DNA of 64,000 bases from Hydractinia symbiolongicarpus (Eukaryota; Cnidaria; Hydrozoa; Anthoathecata; Hydractiniidae): the NCBI RefSeq assembly GCF_029227915.1, contig NC_079877.1, positions 28,421,851-28,485,850 of the forward strand. The letters run 5' to 3'. Numbering within the stretch: the first letter of the stretch is position 1; each line of letters begins with the position of its first letter. The notes beneath the pieces were generated by a model. That model did no database searches. It was not told the DNA's origin and was given only the letters and a program-made list of their open reading frames with translations. The translations under genes and the position numbers were made by a program. Below are positions 30,920-40,280 of the stretch, in pieces.

Positions 30920-31639
30920 ATGGCAACGATAGCTGTGATCGTGGCGGGGGCTGCAATAAATGCACTAGCCTTCCCCGGAACGAATTATCTATTTTCTAAG
31001 CTTTCGGGGCACGGTGAGGCGGGACGGAGGCGTCACGACGAGGCCGTTGAAAAGCTTAAATCTGCCCAAGCAGAGTGGATACGAAAAAGGCAGGCTAAAT
31101 TGGACTGGTTCAATGAGCAGAGGGAGATGCAACTAAAGGCCGGTAAAAGTCTGAGAGAATTAAACGATAGTATGTATCAATATTATATTGCTTCGGACAG
31201 GAAGGCCCCGCAATTGAAAATTTTTTATACCCCTTCAAAGGAGCAACTGGATGGGGAACTCAAAACCAAAAAAGCTAGCGAGGTCGCGGAGATCATCAAG
31301 GATATCTACAAGGCAGGACCTTTACACTACCCAGTAACCTTCCAGTGTGGCAACGGTAGCGAGTTTAAATATGATGTAACCAAGCTACTAGAAGACAAAG
31401 GTGTTGAGATTAAGCGGGCCACTACCAAATATCACCATAAATTCACGGCTTTTGTAGAGTCCTTCAACAAGGTACTTGCGGAAAGGCTCTTTAAGCCTCA
31501 AGATGCCCAAGATTTGGCTTCAGATGAGACTAGCAGTATATGGGTCAAGCATCTGTATACCATCGTGAAGGGTATCAACAATACCAAGACTACCATGATC
31601 AACATGAAACCCAGCAAACACGCAAAACGCGTGCAATAA
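30920..31639 (+). CDS. Chimeric ORF: small TM protein fused to integrase core lacking catalytic Asp
   Basis: Residues 1-113 (MATIAVIVAGAAINALAFPG, then a charged helix and YTPSKEQLDGEL) look like a separate Polinton protein with an N-terminal hydrophobic segment. From residue 114 a retroviral-type integrase core follows, but it begins after the first catalytic Asp. The second Asp position, in VTFQCGNGSEFK, is Gly (codon 31349-31351), while the Glu in FTAFVESFNKVLAERLF is kept (31457-31459). The most economical explanation is a deletion that joined two genes in frame. The 239-residue ORF is open, but integrase activity is not expected. Confidence 0.7.
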   Translation: MATIAVIVAGAAINALAFPGTNYLFSKLSGHGEAGRRRHDEAVEKLKSAQAEWIRKRQAKLDWFNEQREMQLKAGKSLRELNDSMYQYYIASDRKAPQLKIFYTPSKEQLDGELKTKKASEVAEIIKDIYKAGPLHYPVTFQCGNGSEFKYDVTKLLEDKGVEIKRATTKYHHKFTAFVESFNKVLAERLFKPQDAQDLASDETSSIWVKHLYTIVKGINNTKTTMINMKPSKHAKRVQ

Positions 31640-32218
31640 TACGGAAGATGATGGTATTCATCGTCATCCTATGTTTGCTATGGATTATGATGACGTTGTC
31701 TTTACGGGGTCCTGGGCATTGGGTATATGCCTTTGTCGAAGCCTTGCATTTTCCTGGGCCTGTGCCGCAAGTTGTCGATCCCTGTCCTCAATTTCATCCC
31801 CCAATACTATGAGCCGGTTGTCCCTATCCTCAATTTCTTTATTGAAGAATGCCAAAGCCATCTCTCTGTGCTCAAGGACTTGGCGCTGCTTCTCAAGTTC
31901 GTCTTGTATTTTTTTCACACCTGCCCTGGCAAGCCATTTGATTAGGCCCAACGCTTTAGGCTTTTTTGACCTACGCACAATCTCCAACGCGTCATCTAGT
32001 GTCACAAAAGCGTCATACCTATTTTGGTCCTATTTTTGTGGTTGGTTACAAACCAATCCTATCTCATGGCGTGCAAGGGTGGGAATATCTCGATAAGACT
32101 CCGCAATCTTTGCGATATCCAAAAACCTCCCAATATCGGAACGTTTGAACATAGGTTGATTTTGATTGTTGGATAGGGTCTCAATGGCTCTTGTGTTGAA
32201 CATAACTTGCGACGACAT
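31640..32218 (-). pseudogene. KilA-N/BRO-N-like protein, truncated
   Basis: The frame starts at 32218 (MSSQVMFNTRAIETLSNNQN), continues with PMFKRSDIGRFLDIAKIAES, has one in-frame TAG at 32032-32030, and resumes with DAFVTLDDALEIVRRSKKPK, a coiled coil (KKIQDELEKQRQVLEHREMA) and QAQENARLRQRHIPNAQDP. The 'FKRSDIGRFLDI...FVTLDDALEI...KPKAL' pattern resembles the BRO-N/KilA-N DNA-binding fold of large DNA viruses and Polintons. The usual C-terminal domain is cut off near 31640, where the integrase chimera ends on the other strand. Confidence 0.55.
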
Positions 32219-32230
32219 CTTTCTAATATA

Positions 32231-32841
32231 TCAACGTGGACCAGAGGATTTCACCGTCATCACTCGAGAACCCTCCAGGTTCAGGGATGTTTCAATCTCA
32301 CATACAGGCATGCATGCCCGGAATTTTTAAGATCGCCTTGATGTTATCCCAATCGGGAATCAAGTTCGGCTCTTCGTCTACCATTTTCATATCACTTTTT
32401 CATGGGGGTGCCACAAAAACAAGGCCTTCTTCTGCCTCCTCAGATTCTTGGGGAGGGCTGTATACGATTGGGTTAATGTTTACAGTGCCTACCACTGATG
32501 GCAAGCTCAAGTAGTAATTGTCGACGCTTGTCAAGGCCTTCATCAGCTATGACGTCGTCAATCACAAACAACGTCTCTTCGCCTGCCAGTAATGAGGATT
32601 GTTTTTAAACCCATTCAAACAATCGATCCTTAGGATCAATAAGAAACACATATTCGTCACGCCAAAGCGGCGCCCTCTCTAAATAGGTGGCATTCCACCG
32701 TAGGGTAGGGCAAAGTATAACAATATTGTGATAGTGCTTCTTATACTCATTTTTGAGGAGGTTCAGTACGCGTTGTTTCTTGCCACAGCTTGTAGGCCTT
32801 GTGAAAATTGCCGTGTGGGGGTCTCTTACGACATCTAACAT
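32231..32841 (-). pseudogene. FtsK/HerA-type packaging ATPase, degenerate
   Basis: The frame begins MLDVVRDPHTAIFTRPTSCG. The Walker A region TRPTSCGKKQ has Arg for the first Gly and Lys for the Thr/Ser. After NIVILCPTLRWNATYL and a stop at 32607-32605, Walker B follows (ETLFVIDDVIADEG), then sensor-like RRQLLLELAISGRHH and QSYTALPKNLRRQKKALFLW. This is the A32-like ATPase that pumps DNA into capsids in Polintons and related viruses. Stops and both Walker A changes make it inactive. Confidence 0.8.
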
Positions 32842-32869
32842 TTTATTTCAATAATTCGACCACTTTCGA

Positions 32870-33170
32870 TCGTGAATCTTGGGGTATAACGCGGCACATG
32901 CCTCGCAAATTCATACACTGCCGTGATTGTTTACCAAGGACCCTCGGCAGGCAGGGCATAACTTGTTATTTCAAGCTTGGTAATCGATGGGTAATGGGAC
33001 GTACATTAATTTTCCCTGCAGGCATCGCAATGCATTGCAGTACCTTTTGACGAGCAGTGCCTTCTCTGGGCTCTCTCCAATGAGTTCGGTGTACCGAGGT
33101 ATAATGTTGTATGTGAGAGCAGGGTATAGAGAAGTAGGTAATTCTCATCCTGTTTGAACCCTCTAATTTC
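32870..33170 (-). pseudogene. Zinc-ribbon protein, possibly late-transcription-factor-like
   Basis: One frame reads LPTSLYPALTYNIIPRYTEL, ALLVKRYCNALRCLQGKLMY and PLPIDYQA, then, after a stop, NNKLCPACRGSLVNNHGSV and ICEACAALYPKIHD. The helical body with a C-terminal CPxC...CxxC ribbon recalls VLTF3-like factors of large DNA viruses, but this is only a resemblance. Three stops interrupt it. It overlaps the end of the next zinc-finger frame, so one frameshift near 33150 may join the two. Confidence 0.35.
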
Positions 33171-33350
33171 CCTATCAATGACAAGGAGGTCTATTTCGTA
33201 TTCAACGTCTTCGATGTCTTTATTTTTGACACCCCGCCTCGCTTTAACTTTATCAAGACAGTCTATACAGGTCTTCGTTCGACTATTGCCCCTGATTTTA
33301 AACTTGTCCGGGGGAAGCAGTTTCTTGCATCCTCTACAACGTTTGCTCTC
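33006..33350 (-). pseudogene. Zinc-finger protein, third copy of a CxxC module
   Basis: Reads KRCRGCKKLLPPDKFKIRGN, RTKTCIDCLDKVKARR, then an acidic stretch (KDIEDVEYEIDLLVIDREIR) and a TAA at 33008-33006. The N-terminal CxxC-LPxDKF...CxxCL module is the same type as in the two HNH proteins to the right. No ATG is clear. Confidence 0.45.
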
Positions 33351-33729
33351 TATTCAATATTGCGGTGTACGCCCTATATAATGCGCTAGCAACACCCGCT
33401 AGCGTTGGAGACTTCCATGTTTCCTGATACCTGAAAGGTGTCTTGTAGTGCATATGCAACTCGAAGTTCTCCCAGGTATAGCCCTCGGAGAACTGGGCCT
33501 GAATATGATCCTGAAGTATAATTATCAACTCATGTAGTGGCTGCATATAGCGCCTGGAGCGATCCTTTGACAGCCTCTTTTTATCAAGACAGGGGATGCA
33601 TGTACTTGTACTTTCACCTTTGTCCATGATTTTGAACTTGTTCAAGGGGAGAGATTTTGAACACTTGGAATCCTTTTCGGCCCCTTCCATATTTCTATTT
33701 ACCCCGAGGGAAAATAGAAACCTTACCAT
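33334..33729 (-). pseudogene. HNH-nuclease-like protein, degenerate
   Basis: After an N-terminal Cys module (SKCSKSLPLNKFKIMDKG, CIPCLDKKR) comes HIQAQFSEGYTWENFELHMH and YKTPF, matching the QFxEGMTW-N...DHKxPx block of the neighbouring HNH protein, but the catalytic Asp-His is His-Tyr here. About 131 codons are open. It appears to be a diverged paralogue of the next gene. Confidence 0.55.
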
Positions 33730-33734
33730 GCGGT

Positions 33735-34528
33735 CTATTCCGAGACATATCGGTTGCTCTTTGAAATGTTGTCACTCGCCCACATGGGTTGAGTGTTCGA
33801 ATAGTGCAGCCTTTTCGCTACCTCATCAAGTGGTGGGGTATCGCCATTTTCCCTATATTTAATCGGTACCTTATGATCGATTTGCCACTCTCCATAATTA
33901 TCCCAGGTCCTTCGGAAAACTGGGCCTCGATATGGTCCCGCAGCGTAGCCATATCGCAACCTAGATACTCCTTAGAACCGAGCTCCTTGTTTTCCTTTAG
34001 GGAGTAGCGGGTTCGACATCGTACAACATTAGCAAGATGTCCATCGGGGCCGCAAATGGGGTAACGCGGGCTCCGCTGCCGCACTTTTTACACCTGCATC
34101 TCACTCTTTTATGTTTACAAATCCCACTTCCCTTGCAGTCCTTGCAACGAGATCTTATCCTTTCATAGGGGCAAATCTGACTCCCCTTGCAGTCCTTGCA
34201 ACGAGATCTTATCCTTTCATAGGGGCAAATCTGACTCCCCTTACAGTCCTTGCAGCAAGCCCTCTGTATCTCATGCCCGCAAATCTCACTTCCCACACAG
34301 TCCTTACATTGAGACCTCTGCTTTTCATGAGGGCAAATCTGATTCCCTTGCAGTCCTTACATTGAGACCTCTGCCTTTGATGGTGACACCTATTACGTTC
34401 CCGTGACGCCTTCTTTTTGTACAGAGGCAAACTAGGCAATTTGTTGTCCTTTGACCGTTACACTTGATTCTAAAATTGTCCAAAGAAAGATAATGTTTGC
34501 ATTTCGGGCAGATCTTAGCCTTCTCCAT
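33735..34528 (-). pseudogene. HNH endonuclease with 18-residue Zn-binding repeats, frameshifted
   Basis: The start MEKAKICPKCKHYLSLDNFR at 34528 gives a CxxC...CxxC finger. Next come tandem units of 18 residues (54 bp) such as CKDCKGSQICPYERIRSR at about 34100-34420; the repeats pass through at least two frames because of small indels. The C-terminal HNH part needs another frame change near 33905 and reads WDNYGEWQIDHKVPIKYREN, then LHYSNTQPMWASDNISKSNR, with the Asp-His and both Asn positions kept. HNH proteins of this sort in Polintons and giant viruses may act as homing-type nucleases (inference). Confidence 0.72.
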
Positions 34529-34576
34529 ATTGACTCGTTTCTGTCCTTGAGGCAAACACGAGTTTTTACTGGACAC

Positions 34577-37534
34577 TTATTTCGGTTTGGGGCTTATGCT
34601 TGTGAGGAGCCATCCCTTGGAGACAGCTATTTCACAACTAGCCCGACCTGCTGCAAAATACTCAACCATCTTAAGGACGTCGTTGGTTTCCATTTTCGTA
34701 GATGGTCTTGTTATACCCAAAAATTTCTTATCTGCCATGGCATAGGCAAACGTGAAACCAAGGTCCACGACTGTCTCGTACAACATATCCAAAATCTTGC
34801 CTCTAGGGAGAGGCCTCCCATCATCCAGATTATAGGCACTTGTATCGAAGCGTGCCCCAACGATATCAATAGAAAACATGTGTCCTTATATGGTACACAA
34901 AGGAGTCTGTTTCCGTGTAGCAGAGCTGTAATTTGCTAACATATTTGGTTGCATGTAGTCGTAATGGAACTCGTACATCACCATTTTTGACATATCCAGG
35001 ATGGCCTGGCTATATACACCGGCTTTTTCATTTTAACCTCGGTATTGCCCATCTCTACACCTACTAGGTTTTTGTTAAACCGGCTTCCGCCATTGAAATT
35101 TGGCTTCATCATGAGTTTCGTATACTTGTCCTCGTTTGTGACCAGCTGAATATTGCGGTGATATTTTCCATGGTCTTCCCGAACACGCTTAAATTCATCA
35201 GCTTGTAAAAGTCCTTCTCGAACTCTTTTTTGGCGTTTGTTCTCAGGCTCGTGTTGTGATCTATATAGCCCATTAGCCATGCATACTGGTTAAAACAGAT
35301 GACCCTGTGTACTCTCTTCAATTCAAGCCCATGTTTTATAGCCTCATTTAATGCCCTGATATGCACCACATATCTACGCTTGTCTTCCAAATTTGCTACC
35401 AATTTCTCGACCCTATGGACTATCGTACGGTCGGGTAGGAAAGGGAACTCGTTATGCCTGTCGTGTAGTCCCTCCGGGTAATCGATATCAACCTCCAGAA
35501 TATAACCATGCCTATTATCCTTAACGAGCTATTCGATTCGCCTTTCCGTAAATGCCTAACGTTTGACACCCATTTGAAGCCATACGTGGGTAGGTCTTGA
35601 CGCATCGCCCAGCCGTACAGGTTGTTTGCCTCGAGGTACTGCAGGTAGGAGGATTCAACCTCCGAATCGTACTGGTCTCCATGTACTTGTTATTTACTTT
35701 GGCATACCAGTGTACAGCCTGGGTTATACCTCCTCTTATGCCCTTCTCGAACATCAGTAGCATGTCGAGGTCTGTAAGGAGCTCTAGCTTGATTCCGGTA
35801 TATTTCTGCTTGTTGTAGAACGCCCCCTTTGGAGGTAGCTCCAACTCTTCGAATCGGTGCCATCCATCCATGTATTCATAGGGGTACACGCCTTTTCTCA
35901 GCATCAGCCTGAAGGTATCATCCTTGTTGACAAATTTGGCCATGGATGGCACGTTTGCCTTTACCAGGTCCTGATAAAGCTGCTTCGTAGTATTTGAGCC
36001 GCAATTTTTACACCAAAACTTTTCCATGTATTCAGCGTCTATACCCTGGAATTCAAGGCAGGTCTGCACATTGGTGGCATTTCATGCCGTCGGTGTTTGT
36101 ACCAATGAGGTTGCTTGCTAATTTGTCTAACGAGGATGCCATAAATCAACAGGAATCTATGAAGCTTTTTACGATCTTCTTCTACGTTTCACCATCACCA
36201 TACCCCACACTTCAAAGGGGTACCTTGATTTTCACGTTGAAACTGATATATTTTTCAACATTTTCCGCTATACAGCCGATGTCCTGGGTGTCGTACCTCT
36301 CTCCTAATTCCCGTATGAAGAAATGGCCATCATACCTTGACAAGTTGTGGAATATCACATGTTCCCTTTTTAGGACCTCTGTTAGGGGCAGCATGTCCTG
36401 CTGTGGTTATGTATAGTAAAGACGTTTCACCTCATCCTCTAGGTGGTTCACGAGCCTCGTTACGCAATCCTCGCTCCTGTAGACTGTTAGGGTCCGGCAC
36501 AGCCCAATAGGCAAAGGTGCTATGCGTGCACCATCCAGATGGTGTATATACTTGCTTAGCTTTTTAGTCTTTTTGCCTCTTGCATCCTCTATTGGGATGA
36601 ATAGACTCTCGAAGTCCGCATATTTGGCAAAGGGTACCTGGAATTGTTGTTGGCCATCCCTATAGTATAGCCATTTTTGGGCCTCGCTTGGCATTGTGAT
36701 CTTGAGTGTCTCGTGATCCCTGCAGTAGCCATAATGCTTATCCCTCGATTCAACCGTGTTGAAGGCCTGTAGACAGTTTAGGCAGAAGTGCATTTTTGCT
36801 GTATTTTTGAGGTATCACTACCTAAAAGTCACCATAGTTTTTGACGGCTGTATAGTGGGTCTTTTTGTACTCAGATCGACGTAGGATGTTGATCTTCTTC
36901 CCCATCACGTACAACACGTGTACCGCAATGTCAGGGTTATTCTTTTCAAACTTGGAAATGTCCTTGATACTTGTAGAAAACTCCATCCCATCCCAATTGT
37001 ATAGGTCTACATAGGGTTTTATCTGAGATATTCGATTTGGGTTCCTCCATATCTCCTCATGATGTAAGGATGCTATTATACTCCACCTGAAACACTCCTC
37101 GTCTTCATTCACTTGGTTAATAACGGCCTTCTTTGAGGATATCCATTTAGGTAGTTCGATGTACGATGAAACCCTTGTTAGCCTCAATTTGTGGAAGTCT
37201 GCATCGGGGTATAGTATTCTATTAATTGTAAAACAACTTTGGGGTAGTGCTGGATGTTCTTGGTCATCTCCTGCCTCTTGAAGATATCCATATCCCCTGG
37301 TACTATAGGCCGAGTTGGTTGTTTAGGTGGCCTCCAAGCATACTGTGGTACATCCCCCAATAGAGCAACCAATTCGGTCTTACGTAGCTTGTCATACCCC
37401 GAAGTCCACGACCTTTTGCGATATCGCGTAATTGTTTCACGGTGTGTGTGTTCATTCTTTATTGTAAGAATTTTAACGCCATCAGAAGATTTCATTCTGT
37501 TCAAAACTAACAGTTTTCTCGGTTTACTGCGCAT
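34577..37534 (-). pseudogene. Polinton protein-primed DNA polymerase B, degenerate
   Basis: About 985 codons are spread over seven or more open pieces. Pieces in order: TSGYDKLRKTELVALLGD (37184-37534); YIELPKWISSKKAVINQVNE and WDGMEF (36822-37187); a C2H2-like finger and ExoI FAKYADFES (36407-36793); ExoII FHNLSRYDGHFFIREL (36212-36394); LTDLDMLLMFEKGIRGG, YLEANNLYGWAM and LPTYGFKWV (35521-36069 and adjacent); EFEKDFYKLMNLSVFGKTME (35109-35402); LCYTETDSFVY (about 34890-34925); and a C-terminal region. The expected catalytic Asp of motif A (DxNNLYG) and the first Asp of motif C (YxDTDS) are Glu. It copies the element with a terminal protein in active relatives; this copy cannot. Confidence 0.88.
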
Positions 37535-37810
37535 GCGCTGATTTTTAATGAATATCAGGGAATCCCCCCTCTTTACTCATTTTTGTATGATAGGGTCTTA
37601 CCCTTGATATGCGTAGACTTTTAGGAATTATGCTAGAAATTTTGGACTCATTTTTGTATGATTTTTGATGACGTCATTACAATGCACTGATTATTAGGGA
37701 TATATCCCTTGAATTCCATAGCTCAACATGGTATGGTACTGCAGGGTACTGGATTTGTTGTGACGTGTGCGCGCACGCGATTGTGCTAGAACATACATTG
37801 CCCTATCTCT
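37523..37810 (-). repeat. Right TIR of the Polinton
   Basis: Ends CCCTATCTCT at 37810 and matches the left TIR in inverted orientation. The open frame of PolB reaches into the inner end of this TIR (an ATG at 37534 lies in GCGCATGCGC), so the true PolB start is probably an inner Met. Confidence 0.92.
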
Positions 37811-38298
37811 CAAAAGAATTCAGGAATCCCGTTAAAATATTATCAAAGCATTAAATCATTGAAATTTAAAGAGTTACCGTTTTGTAGATTTGCTTCAATC
37901 TTTCCAGGCGAATTTCTTTTTATTTCTTTCCTTAAAATACATATCCTGCTTATCATACAAAACAGAACATTTTCTCACAGCCTCAGCAAGTGTTTATTCG
38001 TTTTCTGTTGACATCGTTATACTCTCCAAGTAAAAATGAAAAATCTTCCAGCGCCTATAAATTTCTTGCGTCATACTTGCGAACGTTGCGCTCGTGTTCA
38101 CATTTTGAAATAGTACTGCAGAGTGTTGCAAGATTGACGCAACGACATAAGATATCAAAACGTTTTGATATTCTTGCGCTCTTGCGTTAATCTAGCGGCA
38201 CTCTTGAGGCGCTATTTTTAAAACTGTTCGCACTGTGCACAACATCGCGCAACCGCAAAGCAGTCGCAACACAAACGCAAGTCAGTCTCAACCAGGCT
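37811..38298. mobile_element. Right half of the TTAA-flanked transposon
   Basis: Ends AAGTCAGTCTCAACCAGGC, the inverted match of the left end at 24342, and is followed by TTAA at 38299-38302. Between lie several TTGCG-rich motifs (GCAACCGCAAAG, CACAAACGCAAG) also seen in the left half. Together the halves make about 800 bp of host transposon. Confidence 0.65.
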
Positions 38299-38302
38299 TT
38301 AA

Positions 38303-39280
38303 GCATTACTGGCTAATAAACTTTGTGCTTATAAAAAAAACATTTAATATAGTTGTTTATAAAAAAAAGCGTGCAAACTAATAAAACAAACATTTTCGTT
38401 CCCAGACCTCTTCGCGATAATCCTCTACTTTTTAGTTTTGCCTGGAGGGGCTATGGGGACGAGAATGATAAACAAAGTTACAAAGTTTACTGAATTTAAA
38501 AAAATATCGATGAAAAAAGTGAACGTTCACAGAAAATAGCTTCGGTAAAGTAATTCAAAGGTATAATGGCAAGGTTTAAACTAAAATATCTAGGCGCAAT
38601 ATTTCGAAAGCAAAGTAATAAGATTCTGATTAACCGGCGGGAATCGCCGCCGTTCAAAAGCAGATGAGCCTGACGTTTGTGTTGGAAATGTCTAGGTCTC
38701 TACAATCTCGTCCCTAAGAATTCTTTTTCGCTTTCTAACTTGCGTGCTGGTGCGAAAGAGATAACTCTGGTATTGGCAGGTTAAAGTTTGATTTGATTGG
38801 CTCTTTTATATCGCATGTTGACTGGTTGGTTGTTTAAAAGCAGCCTTTACCTGGACTTGCAATGAGATATAAAACCGCCAAGTGACTTATGAGACGACCT
38901 CGTAAAGATGGGGGGTAGAAAAAAATGACATCTTCATAACAACCTGATGTTTCAGTGTATTTTGTTTGGTTTATTATGTTATTTTTACAATTTATACTTT
39001 GGATACAATGCAAATTCGCCACAGAGTCAGAAAAAAGCCTGTCTTCCTTATACAGTATTTTTTTGTTTATGTTTTTTGGTTTCGATGGTCCAGTGTAAAC
39101 GTCTTGCGTTTGCACTTACTTTACATATGTGAACCAGGCTTTACAGGTACAAAAGAAAAAAAAATACTCCTGTGAAATTATGCTGAAGTGATCTTTTCTG
39201 TAGTTCACGCCCCCTTAAGTACAGGTCCAGGCTTGCCTAAAATCTCTCCAAAACATAGCCACATAGGCAAATAACTATCT
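38303..39280. other. Intergenic; another end of the GCCTGGTT transposon family
   Basis: No coding gene seen. At about 39095-39145 the sequence GTCTTGCGTTTGC...GAACCAGGCTTTACAGG resembles the right end of the TTAA-flanked transposon, suggesting a second, truncated copy. The rest is AT-rich. Confidence 0.4.
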
Positions 39281-40280
39281 TTATCTGTCCTGAACAATCT
39301 GCAATTGAATACCGTTCCCATTTTGATTATCATTATTTTCGTGTCTTTGCCATCGTTTCAACAAATAAGCGAGTAACGTAACAAAGATAACGAGAGTAAC
39401 GGCTGTCGTAACGATACAATAGTACGTCGCGTACGACGTCGTAAACGGTAGACGTGTTAACCACTCTTCATTTAGAAATAGAACCACCGTTACACTGGAC
39501 AAAATGCCTGAAAAAAATCATAAAATTTTGATCACAGACAAGGGTACTTTTTCTTTCGGAACAAAGTTTCGAAATTGACCCTACCGTCAAGAATGTAAGA
39601 GACAGCTGATAACCACAGACACGTTTCAAAGAATGAAAGGTAAAAAATAGCGGCGGCCTGAATGAATACTGTGATGGATTTGATGACGAAAATGACAATC
39701 CAGAGGCCTTGCAAACTTGTTGTATGTTCTAAACATAGTTAAAAATAAATCCATGACAAAATCTTTTCTTTTTTTTGCTTTTGCTGAGATATAAGAACAC
39801 GAGCCTCAATAAATTCTTTTTCTCGAAAAATCTATACCATAATACCCGTATACGTCTGTCTGCCTGTCACGCAAAATGGTAACCGCAGTAGCGAGACACA
39901 CGGAATACGGTACATCGGGCCACAGACTAGAAGTACATATGTAATGTCTTGCGACCCTAAAGTTACAGAAAGAACAACAAAAACCGATATAAAAGGATAG
40001 AAACCAAATTACGAACAGTCATCGCCAAGCCTAATATACCTCTTAAAAAAAAGTTGATCAACGTACTTTGCTTAATTCCTTCATGTTTCTCTATCCACTT
40101 GCATGCCTGCCCGTGGCAATGTTGAAATATGCCATAGGTCAAAGATTGAGATTCATTGAAGCCTTTCTTGCTACTAATATCATAAGTTATCCAATGTGAG
40201 TTCATAAAGACGAAATACGTATCTGCTGCGAAACGCACCAATCCATAGAAAAAAATAACGGTAAGGACGTATCGCTTCAT
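39281..40280 (-). CDS. Four-TM protein, claudin/PMP22-like candidate, three exons
   Basis: Exons are 40040-40280, 39540-39728 and 39281-39507, with donors GTATAT and GTCTGT and acceptors ttag and ttcag. Phases fit and give 218 residues from ATG to TGA. Four hydrophobic segments are visible: VLTVIFFYGLVRFAADTYFV, a GLWIVIFVIKSITVFIQAAA pair with LSFFETCLWLSAVSYIL, and YYCIVTTAVTLVIFVTLLAY. Between TM1 and TM2 the extracellular loop has HWITYD and YGIFQHCHGQACKW, close to the W...GLWxxC...C signature of claudin/PMP22 proteins but with Ile-Phe for Leu-Trp. The tail is hydrophilic (KRWQRHENNDNQNGNG). The family call is tentative. Confidence 0.6.

Larger units (their letters stand above)
24651..37810. 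mobile_element. Polinton/Maverick element, degenerate, 13.2 kb
   Basis: Inverted ends (24651-24934 and 37523-37810) enclose a virus-like gene set: PolB and packaging ATPase on -, integrase and capsid-like genes on +, plus HNH, KilA-N/BRO-like and conserved membrane proteins. Gene blocks face each other. GC content is visibly higher than in the flanks. Almost every gene has a stop, frameshift or deletion, and no cysteine protease is recognisable. At 13.2 kb it is somewhat short for the family (usually about 15-20 kb). The expected 6-bp target duplication is not exact (TCAAAT on the left against TCAAAA or CAAAAG on the right). Confidence 0.93.

Noticed and set aside
34100-34420. CRISPR-like array (54-bp direct repeats)
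   Set aside because: The units are contiguous without spacers and encode Zn-binding protein repeats; the host is a eukaryote.
24651-37810. Integrated large DNA virus
   Set aside because: TIRs, size and the PolB/integrase/ATPase set define a Polinton; no further viral core genes are seen.
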